NCBI GenBank assembly: GCA_039934455.1
Contig: JBDTMF010000136.1
Location: forward strand, 1-11,401
DNA from: DASQFQ01 sp039934455
Lineage (GTDB): Bacteria; Actinomycetota; Thermoleophilia; Solirubrobacterales; Solirubrobacteraceae
Reading direction: 5' to 3'
DNA length: 11,401 nucleotides
Of this stretch, positions 6,490-11,401 are shown piece after piece. Under the pieces are notes generated by a model, which did not search any database, had not been told where the DNA came from, and saw nothing but the letters and a program-made list of their open reading frames with translations. The number at the start of each line of letters is the position of its first letter. Within the stretch, counting starts at the first letter, position 1. The position numbers and the translations under genes are program-made.

Positions 6490-7574
6490 GCGCAACGGAC
6501 ATCACACCCGAGAACGCACCCGAGCGGCGCGGCGTGTTCACGCCCGAGCTGCTGGACCGCTGCATCTCGTGCGGCTTCTGCCTGCCCACCTGTCCGACCT
6601 ACGCGCTGACCGGCGTGGAGACCTCGTCGCCGCGCGGGCGCATCAACCTGATGCGAGCGATCGAGACGGGCGTGCTGGAGGACGACGATCCCACCGTCGC
6701 CGAGGAGGCGTCCTTCTGCCTGGGCTGCCGCGCCTGCGAGCCGGTGTGCCCCGCCGGCGTGCAGTACGGCGCGCTGCTGGAGGAGTGGCGCGACCATCAG
6801 TGGAACGGGCGGCGGCGGCCCGCGAAGGTGCGGCCGCTGATGTGGGCGGTGGACTCGCCGCGGCGCGTGCGCGCGCTGGGGATGCTGCGCCGGCACGCCG
6901 GCCGCGGCAGCGACGCGCCGGGGCCGGTCAACCTCATGCTCGGGTGCTTCGAGCGGATCCTGTACCCGCAGGTCAGCCGCGCCGTGCGCGAGCTGTGCCC
7001 CGAGCTCCCCGCGCCGGCCGCCCAGGGATGCTGCGGTGCGCTGCACGCGCACAACGGAGAGCTCGAGCGCGGCAACGAGATGGCCGGGCAGCTGGGCGAG
7101 GCGCTCCCCGGGACGATCGTGACGACGGCCGGCGGGTGCGCCGCGCACCTGGCGAGCGTGCTCGGCCGAGAGCGGGTCAAGGAACTCTCGCAATGGCTGG
7201 TCGAGCGCGGCGACGTGACGTCCGGGGAGCCGGTCGACGGCGGCCCGCGGATCGGGCTCCAGGACTCCTGTCACCTCCGCAACGGGCTGGGCGTCTGGCG
7301 CGAGCCCCGTGAGCTGCTCGCGCATGTCGGCGAGTACGTCGAGCTGCCGAGCGCAGCCGCCTGCTGTGGCGCGGCGGGCTCCTACTCGGTCGTGCGCCCC
7401 AAGGACAGCGCGCGCGTGCTCGAGCGGCATCTCGACGAGATCGCCGAGGCGGACCTCGACATCGTCGCGGTGGTCAACCCCGGCTGTTACCGGCAGCTCG
7501 AGCAGGGCGTCAAGCGCCGCGGGCTGCGGACGCGCGTCCTCCACCTCGCCGAACTGTTCGTCGGGGAGAAATGA
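6486..7574 (+). CDS. glcF: GlcF-like iron-sulfur (CCG domain) electron-transfer subunit
   Basis: This 362-residue protein has two ferredoxin-type 4Fe-4S motifs: Cys26, 29, 32 and 36 (RCISCGFCLPTCPTY) and Cys78, 81, 84 and 88 (FCLGCRACEPVCP). Two cysteine-rich CCG domains follow, with CysCys pairs at 182-183 (QGCCGALH) and 293-294 (AACCGAAGS), each with a downstream Gly-Gly-Cys or Pro-Gly-Cys (AGGCAAH, NPGCYRQ). This is the architecture of GlcF / LldE / GlpC-type subunits, which pass electrons from the flavin subunit to a membrane quinone pool. The protein is somewhat shorter than the roughly 400-residue GlcF of enterobacteria, but no cluster ligand appears lost. Its ATG lies inside the stop of the GlcD-like gene (ATGA), with GGGAAG eight bases upstream, so the two are translationally coupled and very likely form one dehydrogenase. 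No transmembrane helix is evident; membrane association would be peripheral. Confidence 0.93.
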   Translation: MSATDITPENAPERRGVFTPELLDRCISCGFCLPTCPTYALTGVETSSPRGRINLMRAIETGVLEDDDPTVAEEASFCLGCRACEPVCPAGVQYGALLEEWRDHQWNGRRRPAKVRPLMWAVDSPRRVRALGMLRRHAGRGSDAPGPVNLMLGCFERILYPQVSRAVRELCPELPAPAAQGCCGALHAHNGELERGNEMAGQLGEALPGTIVTTAGGCAAHLASVLGRERVKELSQWLVERGDVTSGEPVDGGPRIGLQDSCHLRNGLGVWREPRELLAHVGEYVELPSAAACCGAAGSYSVVRPKDSARVLERHLDEIAEADLDIVAVVNPGCYRQLEQGVKRRGLRTRVLHLAELFVGEK

Positions 7575-7593
7575 CGCTCGCCATCGCAGCGTC
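7573..7593 (+). terminator. Hairpin at the end of the GlcD/GlcF operon, possible terminator
   Basis: The inverted repeat GACGCT (7573-7578) / AGCGTC (7588-7593), with a 9-nt loop, begins within the stop codon of the GlcF-like gene. The stem is perfect, but no T-tract follows, so a classical Rho-independent terminator is not shown. In very GC-rich DNA such short stems also arise by chance. Confidence 0.3.
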
Positions 7594-7671
7594 GGCGTAG
7601 CGGCTCCGTAGTTCTCCACACCGGCGTCGGGATTGTTGCGGATGAAGGCGCGGGCGCCTCGTGCTGGGCTG

Positions 7672-7696
7672 TTGACAACCGGTGAGGATTCCGGTT
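7672..7696 (+). promoter_or_regulatory. Candidate operator and promoter element upstream of the acyl-CoA dehydrogenase gene
   Basis: The only sizeable gap in the window (7575-7734, 160 nt) contains TTGACA at 7672-7677, a perfect -35 consensus. It abuts a perfect inverted repeat, AACCGG (7677-7682), N8, CCGGTT (7691-7696). The arrangement looks like a dimeric repressor site (TetR or FadR type) placed over a promoter, as is usual upstream of fatty-acid degradation genes. No good -10 box lies 16-18 nt downstream (TTTCCC is at that spot), so the promoter part is weak. The rest of the gap shows a small AGGCGC/GCGCCT stem (7646-7659) and nothing else I recognise. Confidence 0.4.
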
Positions 7697-7734
7697 TCCC
7701 AGCCGTAGCACCGATGACGGAAGGCAGGTGACGC

Positions 7735-9663
7735 ATGGCCGCTGATACCGGTTACAAGGAGGCGCGAGCGATCTCGGAGGCGGCCCGCGAGAAGGATTGG
7801 AAGCTGCCCAGCTTCGGCAAGGGGCTCTACCTCGGCGACTTCCAGCCCGAGCTGATCTCCCCGCAGCCGGAGATGCCGGCCGAGGCCGTCGAGAAGGGCG
7901 AGCGGTTCATGGCGATCCTCGGCGCCTTCCTGCAGGCACAGGTCGATCCGCAGGCGATCGAGCGCGACGGCGCGATCTCCGACGAGGTGGTGGCCGGCTT
8001 CAAGGAAATCGGCGCGCTGGGCATGAAGGTGCCCGAGGAGTACGGCGGGCTCGGCCTTTCGCAGGTCTACTACAACCGCGCGCTGATGCTGGCCGGGGTG
8101 TGGCACTCCAGCCTCTCGACGCTGTTGTCGGCGCATCAGTCCATCGGGCTGGCGCAGCCGCTGTTGCTGTTCGGCTCGGAGGAGCAGAAGCGCGAGTGGC
8201 TGCCGAAGGTCTGCACCACGCACCTGTCCGCGTTCGCGCTGACCGAGCCCGGCGTGGGGTCTGACCCCGCGCGCGTCTCGACGATCGCGACGCCCACCGA
8301 GGACGGCGCGGGCTACGTGCTGAACGGCCGCAAGCTGTGGACGACCAACGGGACCGTCGCCGACGTCCTGGTGGTGATGGCCAAGGTGCCGCGCAGCGAG
8401 GGCCGCCGGGGCGGCATCACCGCCTTCATCGTCCCGAGCGAGAGCGACGGCGTGGTCGTCGAAGCGCGCATCGAGTTCATGGGGCTGCGCGGGATCGAGA
8501 ACTCCCAGACCCGGTACACCGATGTCTACGTGCCGAAGGAGAACGTGATCGGCAAGGAGGGCCAAGGGCTCAAGATCGCCCTGGCCACGCTCAACACCGG
8601 CCGCCTGGCGCTGCCGGCCGTCTGTGCCGGCGTCTGCAAGTGGGCGACGAAGGTCGCCCGCGAGTTCGCGAGCCAGCGCGTCCAGTGGGGCAAGCCGATC
8701 GGCGAGCACGACGAGGTCGCACAGCGCATCGCGTTCATCGCCGCGACCGCCTTCGGCCTCGAGGCCATGCTCGACGTGACGAGCCGGCTGGCGGACGAGA
8801 AGCGCAACGACGTCCGCATCGAGGCCGCGCTGGCCAAGCTCTATGGCAGCGAGATGGGCTGGCGCGTCGTCGACGAGCTCATGCAGGTGTGCGGCGGCCG
8901 CGGCTACGAGACGGCCCGCTCCCTGGAGGCCCGCGGCCTCCGCGGCGTGCCGGTCGAGCAGGCCCTGCGCGACATGCGCGTCAACCGCATCTTCGAGGGG
9001 TCGACGGAGATCATGCACCTCATCGTCGCCCGCGAGGCGATGGACCAGCACCTGCACGTCGCCGGGGATCTCATGGATCCCGAAGTCGCGGCCGCAGGCA
9101 AGGCGAAGGCGCTCGGCAAGACCGGTGCCTTCTACGCCAACTGGTACCCGCGGCTGACGGTCGGCCGCGGCAACGCCCCCGGGGCATATTCCGAGTACGG
9201 CGACCTGGCCGAGCACATGCGGTTCGTCGAGCGCACGAGCCGCAAGCTCGCGCGCTCCACGTTCTACGGGATGGCACGCTGGCAGGCCGGCACCGAGGGC
9301 CACGGGGCCTTCCTGGGGCGGATCGTGGACATCGGCGCCGAGCTGTTCGCGATGGCGGCAGCCGTGGTCTACGCCCAGACGGCGATGAAGGAGCACCCCG
9401 AGCGGGCGGACGAGACCAGGGAGCTGGCCGACGCCTTCTGCACCCAGGCCAAGGTCCGCACGGAGCGCCTGTTCACCGCGCTCTGGAGCAACGCCGACGG
9501 GCCCAACCACCGCCTGGCGCTGGACATCCTCAAGGGCCGTCACACGTGGCTCGAGGAGGGCGTCATCGACCCGTCCGCGGGCGACGGCCCGATGGTCCCG
9601 TCGGCCGAAGGAGACCGCGGGATCCCGATCGCCGCCACGGCGAAGACCAACGGCTCGAGCTAG
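7735..9663 (+). CDS. Long-form acyl-CoA dehydrogenase (VLCAD/ACAD9-like)
   Basis: This 642-residue flavoprotein catalyses alpha,beta-dehydrogenation of acyl-CoA and passes electrons to ETF. The core family motifs are present. The N-terminal helical domain has PEEYGGLGLS (100-109). The middle beta domain carries the FAD/substrate motif ALTEPGVGSD (168-177), with LWTTNGTVAD at 201-210. The C-terminal helical domain has FASQRVQWGKPI (311-322), MQVCGGRGY (383-391) and the catalytic-base segment RIFEGSTEIM, with Glu421 in the position of the MCAD active-site glutamate. Beyond the core there is a leader of about 50 residues and a C-terminal extension of about 200 residues (440-642), as in the very-long-chain/ACAD9 type, where this part forms an extra helical domain linked to dimerisation and membrane binding. 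The ATG at 7735 follows AAGGCAGGTG. It is separated from the GlcD/F operon by 160 nt with a candidate operator, so it is probably its own unit together with the small downstream ORF. Chain-length preference is inferred only from the architecture. Confidence 0.95.
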   Translation: MAADTGYKEARAISEAAREKDWKLPSFGKGLYLGDFQPELISPQPEMPAEAVEKGERFMAILGAFLQAQVDPQAIERDGAISDEVVAGFKEIGALGMKVPEEYGGLGLSQVYYNRALMLAGVWHSSLSTLLSAHQSIGLAQPLLLFGSEEQKREWLPKVCTTHLSAFALTEPGVGSDPARVSTIATPTEDGAGYVLNGRKLWTTNGTVADVLVVMAKVPRSEGRRGGITAFIVPSESDGVVVEARIEFMGLRGIENSQTRYTDVYVPKENVIGKEGQGLKIALATLNTGRLALPAVCAGVCKWATKVAREFASQRVQWGKPIGEHDEVAQRIAFIAATAFGLEAMLDVTSRLADEKRNDVRIEAALAKLYGSEMGWRVVDELMQVCGGRGYETARSLEARGLRGVPVEQALRDMRVNRIFEGSTEIMHLIVAREAMDQHLHVAGDLMDPEVAAAGKAKALGKTGAFYANWYPRLTVGRGNAPGAYSEYGDLAEHMRFVERTSRKLARSTFYGMARWQAGTEGHGAFLGRIVDIGAELFAMAAAVVYAQTAMKEHPERADETRELADAFCTQAKVRTERLFTALWSNADGPNHRLALDILKGRHTWLEEGVIDPSAGDGPMVPSAEGDRGIPIAATAKTNGSS

Positions 9664-9673
9664 GAGACCCGCG

Positions 9674-9871
9674 ATGACCGACGCACCCCACATTCGCGAC
9701 CGCGACGCCACGACGACCCTGAGTGCCGGTCAGCGCGACTGGATCCGGCGCGAGGGCCGCGTGGCCCGCGCGCTCGAGGCGTCGCAGCGCCGGAGCGGCC
9801 GGCGCTTCGTGAGACTCCCCCCGAAGCCGCGCGGGCAGAGCGATGCGGTCGGTACGGGCCTCAGGCGTTGA
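9674..9871 (+). CDS. Small Arg-rich hypothetical protein downstream of the acyl-CoA dehydrogenase
   Basis: This 65-residue ORF starts with an ATG 10 nt after the acyl-CoA dehydrogenase stop and has GGAGA (9663-9667) as a plausible Shine-Dalgarno sequence. Codons mostly end in G or C, as in the neighbouring genes, with a few exceptions. The protein is hydrophilic and rich in Arg (LSAGQRDWIRREGRVARALE), with a short predicted helix and a basic C-terminal half; it has no membrane segment, Cys cluster or known motif. Its stop overlaps the end of the convergent ACD-type gene by 11 nt. I do not recognise it. It could be a genuine small protein translated with the dehydrogenase, or a chance ORF in GC-rich DNA. 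Confidence 0.45.
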   Translation: MTDAPHIRDRDATTTLSAGQRDWIRREGRVARALEASQRRSGRRFVRLPPKPRGQSDAVGTGLRR

Positions 9872-11401
9872 CGGACGGGAACGCCGGTGAGGGTCCCGGC
9901 GCGTCGAGCCGCACGCGTGCCTCGACGACGAGCGCGCCCGCCGGCGACGCGATCACGGGGCTCAGGTCGAGCTCCGCGATCGCCGGGTGCGTGACCGCCA
10001 TCGCGCCGACGCGCATGAGGAGGTCGCCCAGCGAGCCGAGCTCGGCCCGCGGGCGGCCGCGGTAGCCGTCGAGCAGCGGGAAGCTCTTCAGCCCGCGCAG
10101 CATGTCGCCGGCCTCGCGGGGCCCGAGCGGAGCGAGCCGGACCTGGACATCGCCGAGGAGCTCGACGGCGACCCCGCCGGCACCGCACGCGACGAGCGGG
10201 CCGAAGGCGGGATCGGCGACCGCGCCGAGGGTTAGCTTGGTCCCCGAGGGAAGCATCGGCTGGACCTGGAAGCCCTCGATCGGCGTGCCCGCCTCCTGCA
10301 GCTGCGCCGCCATCTCGCGGGCAGCCCGCGTGACGGCGGTCGACCCCGAGAGCCGGAGCCGAACGGCGCCGGCATCGCTCCTGTCCACCACGCCCTTGAG
10401 CGCGACGGCGCCCCCGAGCTCCTCGGCGGCCCGGCCGGCGGCCTCCGCCGAGGCGACGAACCGGCTCGGCACCAGCGAGATGCCCCAGCAGCCCAGCAGC
10501 CGCTCGACGTCGCCGGGCCGGAGCCAGCCCTGACCCGCGGCGACGATCGTCGCCGCGGTCGCGATGTCGGCGTCGGGAGCCTCGAACGGGGGGTCCGGCG
10601 GCGCGGCGCGGCGGCTCGCGTGCCGGACCGCGTGCGCCAGCGCGCGCACCGCATACTCGGGCGTCGTGAAGGACGGCACCGCGCCGGTGTCCTCTGCCGT
10701 GGGAACGTCGGCGCCGAGCCAGACGGCGAGCACCGGCCGGTCGGCGCCCTCGGCGGCAGCGGCGATCGCGCGAGCGACCTCGGCCGCGCGGGCCGCGAGC
10801 GGGCGGACGAAGATCGTCACGACGGCATCGACCGCATCGTCGGCGAGCAGGATCCGCAGCGACCGCTCGTACTGGTCCGCGGTCGCCGAGGCGATCATGT
10901 TCACCGGGTTGCCGGTCGAGGCCTCGGCCGCCAGCCCCTCGGCGAGCCGCGCGCGCGTGGCGGCTGACGGCGGCCCGACCCGGAGGCCCGCCGCCTCGCA
11001 GGCGTCTGCGCACAGGGTCCCCGGGTCGCCGGCGTTGGTCAGCACCGCCACGCGGTCGCCGCGCGGCAGCGGCTGGTGCGCGAGCAGGCCCGCGACGTCG
11101 AACATCTCCCCCACGGTCTCGGCGCGCAGCACGCCGGCATGGGCGAACAGCGCGTCGACGGTGACGTCGGAGGCGGCGAGCAGCGCCCCGGTACGCGACG
11201 ATGCGGCACGCTCCCCGGCCGCCGTGCGGCCGCTCTTGACCGCAACCACCGGCTTGTCCATGGTGATCCTGCGCACGACCCGCGCGAAGCGGCGCGGGTT
11301 GCCGAAGGAGCTGAGGTAGAGCGCGACCACGGCGGTCTCGGGATCCTGCTCCCAGTACTCGAGGAAGTCATTGCCGGAGAGGTCGGCCTTGTTGCCCATC
11401 G
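9861..11401 (-). CDS. NDP-forming acyl-CoA synthetase (ACD/acetate-CoA ligase)-type protein, C-terminal part; both phosphohistidine sites substituted
   Basis: The frame is open to the right edge, and the visible 512 residues begin in mid-domain (GNKADLSGNDFLEYWE is an internal motif), so the start lies outside the window. Two CoA-ligase flavodoxin-like subdomains (roughly 1-265: LYLSSFGNPRRFARVVRR, KPVVAVKSGR, TGNPVNM) are followed by an ATP-grasp domain (about 285-505: VQPMLPSGTKLTLGAVADP, FGPLVACGAGGVAVELL, ELDLSPVIA). The normal enzymes convert acyl-CoA + NDP + Pi to acid + NTP through phosphohistidines. Here the expected SHTGAL motif reads SSRTGALLAASD (Arg69 of the visible part, codon CGT at 11195-11193). 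The HK[ST]D motif of the ATP-grasp reads VDRSDAGAV (Asp instead of His), with a few residues missing before it. Ligase activity is therefore doubtful. In actinobacterial Pat-type protein acetyltransferases a degenerate ACD region is fused to an N-terminal GNAT domain and acts as a regulatory module; the off-window N terminus would decide this. The gene is convergent to the dehydrogenase unit. Confidence 0.9.
   Translation of the reverse strand, partial: MGNKADLSGNDFLEYWEQDPETAVVALYLSSFGNPRRFARVVRRITMDKPVVAVKSGRTAAGERAASSRTGALLAASDVTVDALFAHAGVLRAETVGEMFDVAGLLAHQPLPRGDRVAVLTNAGDPGTLCADACEAAGLRVGPPSAATRARLAEGLAAEASTGNPVNMIASATADQYERSLRILLADDAVDAVVTIFVRPLAARAAEVARAIAAAAEGADRPVLAVWLGADVPTAEDTGAVPSFTTPEYAVRALAHAVRHASRRAAPPDPPFEAPDADIATAATIVAAGQGWLRPGDVERLLGCWGISLVPSRFVASAEAAGRAAEELGGAVALKGVVDRSDAGAVRLRLSGSTAVTRAAREMAAQLQEAGTPIEGFQVQPMLPSGTKLTLGAVADPAFGPLVACGAGGVAVELLGDVQVRLAPLGPREAGDMLRGLKSFPLLDGYRGRPRAELGSLGDLLMRVGAMAVTHPAIAELDLSPVIASPAGALVVEARVRLDAPGPSPAFPSVNA
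9902..9927. terminator. Compound hairpin at the convergent gene ends, possible terminator of the plus-strand unit
   Basis: CGTCGAG (9902-9908) pairs perfectly with CTCGACG (9921-9927). Between them lies a 2-nt bulge and the palindrome GCACGCGTGC, so the folded arm could be about ten base pairs. It sits 30 nt downstream of the small ORF stop and inside the 3' end of the ACD-type gene, where the plus-strand transcript must end. No T-tract follows and coding constraint could explain it, so this is only a candidate. Confidence 0.3.

Noticed and set aside
7646..7659. AGGCGC-GG-GCGCCT stem as a terminator or operator
   Set aside because: A 2-nt loop is too tight for the full stem, no T-tract follows, and such GC palindromes are expected by chance in this DNA.
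7714..7731. Five-codon ORF (ATG to TGA) just before the acyl-CoA dehydrogenase start, as a leader peptide
   Set aside because: It has no Shine-Dalgarno sequence of its own and no repeated regulatory codons. Its sequence contains the Shine-Dalgarno region of the real gene, so chance is the simplest explanation.
7575..7734. Remnant of a protein gene on the minus strand of the 160-nt gap
   Set aside because: A short readable peptide (RAFIRNNPDAGVENYGAATP) caught the eye, but it matches no family I know and has no start or Shine-Dalgarno sequence. The frame remains open only through shadow sequence.
7510..9711. 733-codon minus-strand ORF opposite the acyl-CoA dehydrogenase
   Set aside because: The complementary strand encodes an unambiguous acyl-CoA dehydrogenase with all motifs; the antisense product has shadow-type composition only.
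9730..11013. 427-codon minus-strand ORF in another frame of the ACD-type gene
   Set aside because: The product is almost pure Arg/Gly/Ala/Pro, while the overlapping frame carries clear CoA-ligase and ATP-grasp motifs.

Overview
The window is very GC-rich and densely coded. Third codon positions are strongly G/C, gaps between genes are short, and the protein families are typical of high-GC Actinomycetota. The style of several proteins (SCP2-hydrolase fusion, NDP-forming acyl-CoA synthetase homologue, GlcD/GlcF pair) would suit a Solirubrobacterales or other Thermoleophilia-like soil actinobacterium. That placement is a guess: there is no rRNA or marker gene here. I see no tRNA, CRISPR array, insertion sequence, prophage or attachment site.

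Layout. (1) Bases 1-3878 form a tight minus-strand operon, read right to left: GMC-family FAD oxidoreductase (3878-2262), a complete KAS III-type ketosynthase (2248-1121), a shorter KAS III-like paralogue that keeps the cysteine but lacks the His/Asn pair (1137-238), and the start of a carboxymuconolactone decarboxylase-family protein (230 to beyond the left edge). Gaps are 13 nt, a 17-nt overlap and 7 nt. (2) Only 24 nt away, a divergent plus-strand operon begins: an SCP2-like domain fused to an alpha/beta hydrolase (3903-5102), a GlcD-like FAD oxidase (5113-6489) and a GlcF-like iron-sulfur protein (6486-7574), the last two joined by an ATGA overlap. (3) A 160-nt gap holds a 6-bp inverted repeat beside a TTGACA box, and is followed by a long VLCAD/ACAD9-type acyl-CoA dehydrogenase (7735-9663) and a small Arg-rich ORF (9674-9871). 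(4) Convergent to these and running off the right edge is the C-terminal part of an NDP-forming acyl-CoA synthetase-type protein (11401-9861). In it, both expected phosphohistidine positions are substituted.

Taken together this looks like an accessory acyl-CoA, lipid and alcohol metabolism locus: thioester condensation (KAS pair), alcohol oxidation (GMC), ester or lipid hydrolysis with a lipid-binding domain (SCP2-hydrolase), 2-hydroxyacid oxidation (GlcD/F), and acyl-CoA oxidation and sensing or activation (ACAD, ACD homologue). No substrate can be read from sequence. The two most unusual points are the active/degenerate KAS III pair, which resembles the PqsC/PqsB arrangement, and the double loss of phosphohistidines in the ACD homologue, which suggests a non-ligase or regulatory role such as the protein acyltransferases of the Pat family.
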